DNA from: Brevibacillus ruminantium
GTDB taxonomy: Bacteria; Bacillota; Bacilli; Brevibacillales; Brevibacillaceae
DNA length: 64,000 nt
NCBI RefSeq assembly: GCF_023746555.1
Contig: NZ_CP098755.1
Coordinates: forward strand, 834,001-898,000
Direction: 5' to 3'
Shown: positions 9,367-17,235 of the stretch, piece by piece
How positions within the stretch are numbered: the stretch's first letter is position 1
How the letters are laid out: the number at the start of each line of letters is the position of its first letter
Program-made: the position numbers and the translations under genes
Notes under the pieces: generated by a model
What the model was told of the DNA's origin: nothing
The model's database searches: none
What the model saw: only the letters and a program-made list of their open reading frames with translations

Positions 9367-9808
9367 CTGCAGATGGTCTTGGATATCGCGTGTAGATACG
9401 CCTTTGGCATAGAGGGCGAGAATTTGATCTTCGATCCCTGTGATATTGGACTGATGTTTATTCACAATAGTCGGCTCAAAATCACCCTCTCGATCCCGAG
9501 GTACTTGGATGTCAACATCCCCGTACTCAGAACGGACGGTTTTCTTGCTGTATCCATTGCGGCTGTTGGTTGTCCGCTTGTTTTTCATGTCATGCTTGGC
9601 GTATCCAAGAGAGGACTCGATTTCAGCTTCCAGCATTTCTTGGATCGTGTCTGCGAATAGATCCTTTAACGCTGACTGTACGTCGTCATGTTTTTCTCTT
9701 TGATCCATTGCTTGATCTGCTCTTTTGACATCATAAAAATCTCCCAACCTTTCTACTCCTAATTGTAGTTTAGAGGTTGAGAGTTTACACAGAATTTTTT
9801 ACAGACTC
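9367..9808 (-). pseudogene. IS256-family transposase, N-terminal remnant
   Basis: The minus-strand frame 9361-9747 encodes about 128 residues typical of the IS256 transposase N-terminus: LKDLFADTIQEMLEAEIESSLGY, then TTNSRNGYSKKTVRSEYGDV, IQVPRDREGDFEP and IEDQILALYAKGVSTRDIQDHLQ. Homology stops at 9367-9369, where the DDE domain should start, so some two thirds of the gene is gone. An IS256-type terminal repeat (GAGTTTACACAGAATTTTTT at 9781-9800) marks the surviving end near 9808, which abuts the hsdS fragment. Confidence 0.85.
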
Positions 9809-10198
9809 CAGTCTTGGGTAAATAATCATGCACATGCATTGAGAACTTTAGGCGGTATTACTGTAGATTATTTAAATATTTGCCTATCATACTATGATTT
9901 TATCCCTTTAACTTCAGGCTCAACAGGAAGGCGTAAATTGACACAGGCCGCTTTAATGGATGCAGAAATTTTACTTCCACCTTTGGAAGAGCAGCAGGAA
10001 ATAGTTAATATTATTTATCAGGTAACTACAGGTATTGGTAATACTTGGGAGCATTATCTTGAAGTACAAAGGAATGTAGATACAATTACCCAATCCATCC
10101 TCTTCAAAGCATTTCGGGGTGAACTAGGAACGAACAATTCAAAGGCAGAAAACGCGATCGAATTATTAAAAGAGACTTTAGCACAACAGTTGAAATAA
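9809..10198 (+). pseudogene. hsdS: Type I restriction specificity subunit HsdS, C-terminal fragment
   Basis: The frame opens directly at the IS256 end with SWVNNHAHALRTLGG, a well-known motif in the HsdS target-recognition domain. It continues through SGSTGRRKLTQAALMDAEILLPPLEEQQEIV, the conserved end of the domain and start of the spacer helix, and finishes with a C-terminal coil (DTITQSILFKAFRGELGT). About 129 residues remain of the usual 400. No hsdM or hsdR is in the window, so this is the end of a type I restriction system whose bulk was lost, probably by recombination between IS256 copies. Confidence 0.85.
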
Positions 10199-10205
10199 CA
10201 AGTTG

Positions 10206-10230
10206 GGAATGCCTATGGCGTTCCTTTTTT
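10206..10230 (+). terminator. Rho-independent terminator after hsdS remnant
   Basis: GGAATGCC (10206-10213) pairs with GGCGTTCC (10217-10224) around a 3-nt loop, with one G-T pair, followed by six T residues. Confidence 0.8.
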
Positions 10231-10247
10231 ATTAAATATATGAATCA

Positions 10248-10299
10248 GACGATTGTCGAATCCTGTAAGGAAAAGACGATAGAATCATGTAGGAAAAAA
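10248..10299. repeat. Two imperfect direct repeats upstream of the dGTPase gene
   Basis: Copies at 10248-10274 and 10275-10299 share gacgat, gaatc, and tgtaagg/tgtagg followed by an A run. They lie 75-125 bp before the dGTPase start and could be a regulator binding site; nothing in the sequence names the regulator. Confidence 0.35.
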
Positions 10300-10373
10300 G
10301 TCCTTTTTGTAAGATAGTGTAAGAAGAGTTACCAAGTACAATTAATGTTGAATATTTAATGGAGGTCGTCTTT

Positions 10374-11717
10374 ATGTACCTGCTTATCGGTTCAGATAAT
10401 CACTTGTATTTGAAAGAAGACATTGAAAGAATGGACCCTTCTAGGAACGATAAAAGAAATCCTCTAGATGCAAGAGATGATTTTGAACGGGATCATGGTC
10501 GCATCGTACATACCTCCGCATTTAGGAGGTTGCAAGCTAAAACTCAAGTAATTGGCCCTGAAGAGGGTGACTTCCACAGAACAAGGCTTACTCATTCAAT
10601 GGAAGTTGCACAGATCGCGCGGGGTATAGCTATTCATTTAAACAAGAATTCAAAAGTTCTTAGAGAGGCTGGAAAAATCGATATTTCCCTTCTTGAATCT
10701 GCTGCTTTAGCACATGATTTTGGACATCCTCCATTTGGTCATCAAGGAGAACGTGCATTAAATGAAATGATGCTCGAATATGGGGGTTTTGAAGGAAATG
10801 CTCATACATTTAGATTGTTAACAAAGCTTGAAGGTGATAAAGAATTTGGATTAAATCTTACAAGAGCTACTTTATTGGCTACCCTTAAGTATCCTGTAAT
10901 TTATGAGGAATTAGTTAATCCAGGGGTTTACTCAGGAAATAATCATTTCAAACCACCCAAAGCAAGTGTTTTTGAAGAAGATAGAGATGCTTTCGAATGG
11001 TTGTTGTCAGGCTTTAGTGATAATGACAGGGTAATTTACACGGACATTGATAAAACTATAGTTGATGAGAAAGGTAAACCAATACACAAAAAGTCAAAGA
11101 ATAAGACCTTAGAGTGCTCAATAATTGAGATAGCAGATGATATTGCTTATGCGACTCATGATTTAGAGGACTCTTTAAAACTAAGACTAATAAAAATAAA
11201 TGAATTAAAAAATTTGCTGCAGGTTCAATTAGGTACTGATTCAAAACTTTTAGAGTTAATAAAAGAAATACCTAATGATGTAAGTGAGTCAAACTTTTCA
11301 TTCAAATTAAAAGAATTATTTGCATATTTGATATCTATGCTTATTACAAATGTTGAAATATTAGAGGATAATCAATTTGCTAGTCCTAGGCTTAGGTTTA
11401 AAGCCATATTATCAGCTAGATTGAAGGATTTAACAGATGTTTTAAATGATAATCTTGTTTATGAAGAAGTTATCCTATCACAGAGAGTCCAGACTATCGA
11501 ATGGAAGGGAGGACAAATTGTAAGAAAATTATTCACAGCAATGATGAATGAAAAAAATCTCCTCCCGAAAAATGATAGGGAAAAATGGAGCTCTAAAACT
11601 CCAAGACAACAAGCACGTTTAGTTTGTGATTATATTGCAGGAATGACTGATTCCTTTGCAGCAAAAATGTACTCAAGGTTATACGAAGCAAAAGCGGGAA
11701 GATTATTTGATATTTAA
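10374..11717 (+). CDS. dGTPase-like HD-domain dNTP triphosphohydrolase
   Basis: A 447-residue HD-superfamily enzyme of the dGTPase type, which splits dGTP (or other dNTPs) into nucleoside and triphosphate in the cytoplasm. Early motifs are GRIVHTSAFRRLQAKTQV and the metal ligands H74 (RLTHSMEVAQIARG) and H114-D115 (LAHDFGHPPFGHQGE). The family's GFEGNAHTFR motif follows. The second HD aspartate lies in SIIEIADDIAYATHDLEDSLK. I prefer ATG 10374 because GGAGG at 10362-10366 is 7 nt upstream; the in-frame ATG at 10359 overlaps that site. Length is normal for the family. dGTPases can act in phage defence by draining dNTPs, and the neighbours here make that plausible, but a housekeeping role cannot be ruled out. 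Confidence 0.9.
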   Translation: MYLLIGSDNHLYLKEDIERMDPSRNDKRNPLDARDDFERDHGRIVHTSAFRRLQAKTQVIGPEEGDFHRTRLTHSMEVAQIARGIAIHLNKNSKVLREAGKIDISLLESAALAHDFGHPPFGHQGERALNEMMLEYGGFEGNAHTFRLLTKLEGDKEFGLNLTRATLLATLKYPVIYEELVNPGVYSGNNHFKPPKASVFEEDRDAFEWLLSGFSDNDRVIYTDIDKTIVDEKGKPIHKKSKNKTLECSIIEIADDIAYATHDLEDSLKLRLIKINELKNLLQVQLGTDSKLLELIKEIPNDVSESNFSFKLKELFAYLISMLITNVEILEDNQFASPRLRFKAILSARLKDLTDVLNDNLVYEEVILSQRVQTIEWKGGQIVRKLFTAMMNEKNLLPKNDREKWSSKTPRQQARLVCDYIAGMTDSFAAKMYSRLYEAKAGRLFDI

Positions 11718-12290
11718 TAATTATCTTATAGAGTTGATAGGTTGAAGACGAAATCAATAGATTAATGATGAGAGGCGAAAGGTAAGTGAGAGAGCAATGA
11801 TATGGTACAACGGGGTAGTAATTGACACATGTGTGTGGATCGATATAGCTAATAACAAAGAAGAGAAGTTCCTTAAGACCTTGGAAAATCTCAGTGCAAC
11901 GAAATTCCTCAAGCTTGTTATTCCGGAGCAAGTGCGAATTGAATGGAATAAGAACAAAGAGGAAAGAATTGTTTTGGAAAAAAACAGATTATTTGAGAGT
12001 TTACTAAACACCATTAATAACTTCAAAAGAAAATGTAGCAATGAAAAGAACGCAGAACTTATTGCTCTATTAAATTCGGTAGGGGATGTTATTAACCGTG
12101 ATCAACCTCAAATTATTTCAGAATATGTGTCACTCACAGAAAGAATTGATACGTTAATAAATCATCCGAATAGTATACAATTAAATGATTCTGTAGATGT
12201 TAAAAATCTTGCTATTGATTTTGCTTTAGAGAAAAAGGCACCGTTTCAAAGAAAGTGTTTATGGCAGACTAAAAATGTAGGTTATGGCAG

Positions 12291-12327
12291 TTAATTTATG
12301 CAGACCCGTAGGGGCTGCATAAATTAA
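12291..12327. other. Perfect 13-bp palindrome in the IS21 leader
   Basis: TTAATTTATGCAG (12291-12303) is exactly repeated in inverse at 12315-12327. It lies between the left terminus and istA, and may block outside transcription from reading into istA or serve as a control site. Confidence 0.5.
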
Positions 12328-12415
12328 AAAACCACTTGCCAACATCCCCTTATCAAAATACACTCCTGTTGGGCATTACAGACGACGGGAGGTATAAAGT
12401 TAGGAGATGTTAGCA

Positions 12416-13915
12416 GTGGCAGAAATTAATTATATCAGGCATGAGGCAAACAAAAAAGGGCGAGCTTATAGCAAGATTGCCAAACAAATGAATCGTGATT
12501 CAAGGACGGTTCAGAAGTATGCAGAAATGGATGATTTCAATCTACAAGAAAAGCCCAAGCAAATTCGAAAAGCTAGAGTCATGGAGCCCGTTAAACCTAT
12601 TCTTGATCAATGGATCAAAGAGGACTTGAACAAGAAAAAGAAGTTCCGAAGAACAGCACAACGCTTGTTCACGCAATTAGTGGAGGAATACCAATTTACA
12701 GGATCATCTCGCTCTGTCAGACAATATGTTTCCCAACGTAAGCACCAGTTAGCGGAGACAAGTGATGCTGCGGCATTGCCATTGGAAACGAGACCTGGAT
12801 CAGCTCAAGTTGATTTTGGAGAAGCACCATTCAAATATCAGGGAGAAAGTGTTACCTTGCCATTCCTCGTTCTCTCGTTTCCTTATAGCAACACGTTCTA
12901 CTTTCAAGTTTTCCAGTCTCAGAATCGAGAATGCTTTCTGGAGGGATTAAAGCGTATCTTTCACTATATAGGTGGAGTTCCAAAGGTCATTCGATTTGAT
13001 AATTTATCACCAGCGGTGAAAAAGATCATGCCAAATGGTCAGCGTGAACTGACGGAGGAATTTCAAAACTTCGTTTTTCATTATGACTTTGAATACGAGT
13101 TTTGCAATCCCGGTAGTGGCAATGAAAAAGGGCACGTAGAGGCGATGGTCAAGTACGTTCGCAACAACTTCCTGCTTCCTGAGTTGCAGATACACAATCT
13201 TGATCAGCTAAACGAAACCCTTTGGAAAAAAGCCGAGAAAGATCGGGAGAGACCTCATTATGTGAAAGAAACCATGCTTTCCGAACTATATTTGGCAGAC
13301 AAGGAACACCTTCTTCAATTACCTGCCAAAGAGTTTGATTGTATCCGATATGAACGAGTAAAAGCGGATAAATACGGATATATCCGAGTCGAAAATAAAC
13401 TCTACTCAACGTCTCCCCGTTTTGCCAAATGTATGGTTTTGGCAAAGATCTCATTTGACCGAGTCGATATTTTAACTGAAGAATATGAGCTGATCGTACA
13501 GCATCCCAGGCTGTATGGCAAAGAGCCAAAATCAGTGATTTGGCAGCCATATTTGATATTGATGGCAAAACGGCCAACTGCTATTAAATACACAAGTTTT
13601 TATGAACAATTGCCAATCGAATGGCAAGTCTATCTCTCGAATTGCACGGTCCCAGAGAAGCAAGAAGCTCTCCAGCTACTATCCGTCATTTTAAAAAACG
13701 ATGATATGAAAATACCCACGCAAGCTTTGCAGCTTGCCTCTGAGAATGGTCACCCAGCCGTTGATTCTATTAAGCAGATCTATTATCAACTCATGAATGG
13801 CCGTGGACAAAGGGATACCATCCAACCGAAAGGTTTTGTTCCTGCCGTTCCAACAGCCACTAGAGGATTAGCCCATTACAATGAATTTTTTAAGGGAACG
13901 GGAGGTCATCACTAG
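12416..13915 (+). CDS. istA: IS21-family transposase IstA
   Basis: The IstA transposase, about 499 residues. It starts with a helix-turn-helix region (INYIRHEANKKGRAYSKIAKQMNRDSRTVQKY). The DDE core includes RPGSAQVDFGEAPF with the first aspartate and KVIRFDNLSPAV with the second, and NPGSGNEKGHVEAMVKYVR carries the glutamate. The C-terminal domain follows. GTG at 12416 sits 9 nt after AGGAG (12402-12406); the alternative ATG at 12407 overlaps this site, so I prefer GTG. The stop is next to the istB start. Confidence 0.93.
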   Translation: MAEINYIRHEANKKGRAYSKIAKQMNRDSRTVQKYAEMDDFNLQEKPKQIRKARVMEPVKPILDQWIKEDLNKKKKFRRTAQRLFTQLVEEYQFTGSSRSVRQYVSQRKHQLAETSDAAALPLETRPGSAQVDFGEAPFKYQGESVTLPFLVLSFPYSNTFYFQVFQSQNRECFLEGLKRIFHYIGGVPKVIRFDNLSPAVKKIMPNGQRELTEEFQNFVFHYDFEYEFCNPGSGNEKGHVEAMVKYVRNNFLLPELQIHNLDQLNETLWKKAEKDRERPHYVKETMLSELYLADKEHLLQLPAKEFDCIRYERVKADKYGYIRVENKLYSTSPRFAKCMVLAKISFDRVDILTEEYELIVQHPRLYGKEPKSVIWQPYLILMAKRPTAIKYTSFYEQLPIEWQVYLSNCTVPEKQEALQLLSVILKNDDMKIPTQALQLASENGHPAVDSIKQIYYQLMNGRGQRDTIQPKGFVPAVPTATRGLAHYNEFFKGTGGHH

Positions 13916-14637
13916 TGGATGCATTGATAAAAGAATATTCAAAGCGTCTCAAGTTGAGTTGGGTTCGGCAACATTTCCATGAGGTTGAAGCTACTACAAA
14001 TGAAGAGTACTTACTCAAAATACTAGAAAACGAGATACAACAACGAGAAGTACGGAAAATCAATCTGCTCTTTAAACAATCTTCCTTGCCAAGAATAACA
14101 GGAAAGCCATTTGAATGGGGTCATATTCAGATGGGACAAGGTCTCACGCAGGATCATATCCTTCATGGTGGATTTATAGAGGAGAAAGAAAATCTGATCT
14201 TTTATGGCGGTGTGGGAACGGGGAAAACGTACTTATCCACTCTGATTGGCTTAAATGCCATTCAGCAGCAAGGGAAAAAGATAAAGTTCTTTACTGTCGC
14301 TGGATTAGTCAATCGGCTGCTAGACGCTCACGAGACTGGCTCGTTGAGCCGATTCTTTAACCATATTGAGAAGCTAGATCTGTTAATACTCGACGAACTG
14401 GGGTATATTCCTCTGCATAAACAAGGTGCAGAACTGCTATTTCAGATTATCTCCATGTGCTACGAAAGAAAAAGTATTATTATCACGACCAATCTACAGT
14501 TTGGCCAATGGAATCATATATTTGGTGATCCAATTTTAACAGAGGCAGTTATTGATCGCTTGATTCATCACTCTCATTTGATCGTCTTCAATGGCGAAAG
14601 CCATCGATACAAAGAATCGCTATTACACGGTAAATAA
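13915..14637 (+). CDS. istB: IS21-family helper ATPase IstB
   Basis: IstB is the AAA+ ATPase that picks the target site and stimulates IstA. The 240-residue protein has Walker A GGVGTGKT (in LIFYGGVGTGKTYLSTLIG), Walker B LDLLILDELGY, and a sensor-1 region SIIITTNLQFGQW. The GTG start shares its first base with the istA stop codon, as is usual in this family, with GGGAGG just upstream. The DPILTEAVIDRLIHH segment is the family's C-terminal hallmark. It appears complete. Confidence 0.95.
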   Translation: MDALIKEYSKRLKLSWVRQHFHEVEATTNEEYLLKILENEIQQREVRKINLLFKQSSLPRITGKPFEWGHIQMGQGLTQDHILHGGFIEEKENLIFYGGVGTGKTYLSTLIGLNAIQQQGKKIKFFTVAGLVNRLLDAHETGSLSRFFNHIEKLDLLILDELGYIPLHKQGAELLFQIISMCYERKSIIITTNLQFGQWNHIFGDPILTEAVIDRLIHHSHLIVFNGESHRYKESLLHGK

Positions 14638-15133
14638 TTTAGGGGTTGGCAAGTGGTACATTTTTAATTGCCATTTGCTACATTTCTTACTTGCCAAAAA
14701 CAGAAAGAATAGTATGGCTGATGCCCTTATTTTTTTCAGCACTATAGAGTATAGTGCACTTAAGAGGGAGTCGGGTGGTGTTACAATGTTTATAACAAAA
14801 AACCATACTGATTTTGGTAATAAGGAAAATAGCAATCTTCATGAACATTTGGAGGAATTAGCTGTTCAAGAGGGAGCGGAGTTAGAGTATTATAATTGTT
14901 TACGTAAAGCGGTAGAAGCTTTACAAAATACAAGTGACGACTGGGCTTCCGTAATTTATGAATGGGAAGAGGAAGAAAGAAATAGGGAAATAGAGTCCCG
15001 AAGAATACTTTCATTTATAGGTACTTGTGATGATTGCAATAAAGAAAATCAAATGGGTTACTACCTGTATAATTCATGGGATGTACCTGTAATGGCTTAT
15101 TGTGAAAAATGTTATGGTAGGAAAAAATATTAG

Positions 15134-15660
15134 GTCTTGCTGAATGATCAAGTTCCTAAGGTTTTACAAGGGTTTAGGCGCTCACGGAGTTTCGAGAGGA
15201 GATCGAGCAAGACGTGTGTGAACGACTGTTTGTGTTCCAAGCCAGGTAAGTCAGCTCGGTGGAACTGTCACACAGCTAGCTGATTCGAAAAAGCATGAGA
15301 GGGAATTGGCTCGAAAGGTACAATAAAACTAAGCGAACAGTTGATGAGGCTCCATGCAAAGCCCGTGCATAAATATAAAGTCATGCCGTATGAACATGAA
15401 AATACTTGCTGCAAAATTGAACATTTCTCGATTGCCAAAAACAAGGGGTGGAGACAAATGGTGACAAGTTGGTGTGAAACTGGTGATAAAGTGTAACAAC
15501 AGCCATCCTTAATTAACATAAAAGAACAAAATGCGAATGCTTAAAACCAAGTAAAATCAAGGGTTCAACGGATTATAACAGATTGTATCGTAAAGCTGTA
15601 TTGACCCGCATACGGGGCATGTGGAGTCAGTGGCGTTGTTGACCTATAAGGGGTTCGGAG
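15134..15660. other. Gap with no recognisable gene, probably decayed DNA
   Basis: About 530 bp without a long open frame. Short frames (for example on the plus strand near 15320-15500, RLHAKPVHKYKVMPYEHENTC...) look like degraded coding sequence but I cannot match them to a family. It lies between the disrupted PIN gene and a DUF4272 pseudogene, so general decay is likely. Confidence 0.4.
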
Positions 15661-15945
15661 CTCGATGATTTTATGTTAAATGTGAGCGTGGACCTGATCG
15701 ATAGACATGTACGGCCTTCGCAGTCGGGAGAAGAGCGGAAAGCGCGAAACATCAAGCTTTTGCAGGAGCAGGGGATGGCCGATTAGATCTACCGCTACGA
15801 CTGGGCTTGCGTCAATGCGAGAATAAACGGCAGGACTGTAGAGGGCGGGCTGAACGATGAGGTTGTATTGGAATGTCACAGGGCGCTGAATTGACTCGTC
15901 AACTACATGGAGGACGAGTGGGATGATGTGCGGACAGATACGTAA
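15661..15945 (+). pseudogene. DUF4272 family gene, internal deletion plus two in-frame stops
   Basis: Reading one frame gives GEERKARNIKLLQEQGMAD, a stop at 15784-15786, IYRYDWACVNARI...GGLNDEVVLECHRALN, a stop at 15892-15894, then LVNYMEDEWDDVRTDT and the true stop at 15943. These match the N-terminal (RKxxNIxLLxxxG) and C-terminal (ADLIYRYDWAC, ALNWLxNYMxxxWDDVxTDT) signatures of DUF4272 proteins. The middle of roughly 100-130 residues is missing. The two stops replace what should be Leu and Trp. The family function is unknown. Confidence 0.8.
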
Positions 15946-15974
15946 AGACGCATGATAAAAATGGTGGGAAGGAT

Positions 15975-16010
15975 AAGCTGATGTCGTGGAAAACGATGTC
16001 AGCTTTTCTT
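15975..16010 (+). terminator. Rho-independent terminator
   Basis: AAGCTGA (15975-15981) pairs with TCAGCTT (15999-16005), extended inward by TGTCGT/ACGATG with wobble pairs, and a T-rich tail follows. It insulates the peptide operon from the decayed island. Confidence 0.75.
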
Positions 16011-16090
16011 TTCCGATAAAATTATCATGCGCTTGTTAGAATCGCGTGGCAGCAGACATCCACCTATGGAAAAAAGATGAAAAATACGTG

Positions 16091-16119
16091 TTGAATTTTC
16101 TTTAAATTTCGAATAGACT
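16091..16119 (+). promoter_or_regulatory. Candidate sigma-A promoter of the peptide operon
   Basis: TTGAAT (16091-16096), 17-bp spacer, TAGACT (16114-16119). It is the best-spaced pair upstream of the transport genes and downstream of a terminator, giving a leader of about 170 nt before the first permease. Sequence match only. Confidence 0.45.
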
Positions 16120-16191
16120 ATTTTTAAGTAAATAACGACAGGATAACGACGTGTGTCGTTAGAAGAAGTCTCGAACAGGGAGGGGCGAAAG

Positions 16192-16299
16192 GTGTCAAAC
16201 GACAGAATGGATTGTAGGGAAGTCAGCAGTAAGCATTTACCTGACAAAGACAAGGGGAATGATCAATTTGTTGCTCACAGCCGGGTGAGGACCTCATGA
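16192..16299 (+). CDS. Possible 35-residue leader ORF overlapping the first permease
   Basis: A GTG at 16192 preceded by GGGAGGGG (16178-16185) opens a 35-codon frame (MSNDRMDCREVSSKHLPDKD...). It ends TGA at 16297-16299, overlapping the ATG of the permease gene (16296-16298). It resembles no family I know and is highly polar. The ATGA overlap suggests translational coupling, but the permease also has its own weak site (GTGAGG). It may be chance. Confidence 0.35.
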   Translation: MSNDRMDCREVSSKHLPDKDKGNDQFVAHSRVRTS

Positions 16300-17234
16300 A
16301 GCAATATATTTTAAAAAGGCTGCTGTCGGGTGTCATTGTACTCTTTGGGCTCTCCGTTTTTACGTTTATGCTCATCCATTTCATCCCTGGCGATCCCGTG
16401 CGGATCATGCTTGGACAGCGGGCGACGGTGGAACAAATCGAGGCGCTGCGGGAAGAACTCGGGCTTAATAAGCCTCTCATCGTCCAGTATGTAAACTACG
16501 CGTCCGGTGTGGTCAAAGGGGATTTGGGGACATCACTAAAAACAGGGAGACCCGTGAGCACAGAAATCGCTGAGCGTTTTCCGGCGACCGCAAAAATGGC
16601 TGTGGCAAGTCTAGGGGTGGCGGTTGTTGTCGGAATTGGCCTCGGAGTTCTCGCAGCTAGATTTAAAGATACGTTTCTTGATGGTCTTATTATGACGTTT
16701 TCAACCTTTGGCATGGCTCTGCCGGGCTTTTGGCTGGGGCTGCTGGTGATTCTCGTGTTTTCTGTGCACTTGGGCTGGTTTCCGATCGCGGGAGGCACCG
16801 GATTTATGGATATCGTGCTGCCGGCGGTCACGCTCGGTACATTGATGGCGACGGCACTGAGCCGCCTAACGCGTGCGGGCATGGTCGAGGTCTTATCCAA
16901 TGACTACATCCGAACGGCTCGGGCAAAAGGAATGGGGGAGCGGATCGTGCTGCTGCGCCACGCTTTTCGTAATGTGATGATCCCGATTGTGGCGGTCATC
17001 GGGCTGGAATTTGCGGGACTTTTGGGTGGCGCCGTCATTGTCGAGCAAGTATTCAACTGGCCGGGAATTGGAACTTTGGCGATTCAAGCCATCAGCTCGC
17101 GGGATTTTCCCATGATTCAGGGAACGACCTTGTTTATCGGGGCGATTTACGTCCTGGTCGTGATTTTGATTGACGTGCTGTACGCCATTCTCGATCCACG
17201 CATCGATTACACGACAAAAAGGGAGGGAGCGTAG
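16296..17234 (+). CDS. Peptide ABC transporter permease, OppB/DppB type
   Basis: A 312-residue inner-membrane permease, first structural gene of the operon. It starts with the family's N-terminal segment MKQYILKRLLSGVIVLFGLSVFTFMLIHFIPGDPV and has about six membrane helices. The EAA loop, which contacts the ATPase, reads YIRTARAKGMGERIVLLRHAFRNVMIPI. The protein ends AILDPRIDY, typical of DppB/OppB. With the next gene it would form the channel for peptides delivered by the two binding lipoproteins further down. Sub-type (di- or oligopeptide, glutathione) cannot be told from sequence. Confidence 0.93.
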   Translation: MKQYILKRLLSGVIVLFGLSVFTFMLIHFIPGDPVRIMLGQRATVEQIEALREELGLNKPLIVQYVNYASGVVKGDLGTSLKTGRPVSTEIAERFPATAKMAVASLGVAVVVGIGLGVLAARFKDTFLDGLIMTFSTFGMALPGFWLGLLVILVFSVHLGWFPIAGGTGFMDIVLPAVTLGTLMATALSRLTRAGMVEVLSNDYIRTARAKGMGERIVLLRHAFRNVMIPIVAVIGLEFAGLLGGAVIVEQVFNWPGIGTLAIQAISSRDFPMIQGTTLFIGAIYVLVVILIDVLYAILDPRIDYTTKREGA

Positions 17235-17235
17235 C

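Larger units (their letters stand above)
12256..14702 (+). mobile_element. IS21-family element, intact, 2447 bp, 5-bp target duplication
   Basis: The left end is TGTTTATGGCAGAC at 12256. The right end, read inward from 14702 on the minus strand, is TGTTTTTGGCAAGT; both ends go on to a second GTAG...TGGCA motif. Flanking copies of GAAAG lie at 12251-12255 and 14703-14707. It carries istA and istB in the standard order. Intact ends, genes and exact target duplication suggest a recent insertion. Confidence 0.95.
11797..15133 (+). pseudogene. PIN-domain nuclease (DUF4935-like), split by IS21-family element
   Basis: The gene starts at 11797 and is in frame to 12255, giving 153 residues. After the IS21 element and one copy of the 5-bp duplication it resumes at 14708 and ends at 15133. 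Rejoined, it is a 294-residue protein reading APFQRK then NSMADALIFFSTIEY across the junction. PIN-domain acids are visible: D10 (VVIDTCVW), E49 (QVRIEW), D158 (SMADALI) and D188 (FITKNHTDF). The C-terminus has a zinc-ribbon-like pair, C-x2-C (CDDCN) and C-x2-C (CEKCY). PIN proteins are mostly RNases. The break lies before the third acid, so the present gene cannot encode an active enzyme. It sits 79 bp after the dGTPase gene and may once have been co-transcribed with it. Confidence 0.88.

Noticed and set aside
10300..10373. Possible promoter (TTGTAA near 10307 and TACAAT near 10337)
   Set aside because: The 24-bp spacing is too long for a sigma-A promoter.
15134..15600. Possible group II intron-like sequence (GTGTG start near 15212)
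   Set aside because: No domain V hairpin or reverse-transcriptase frame could be found.
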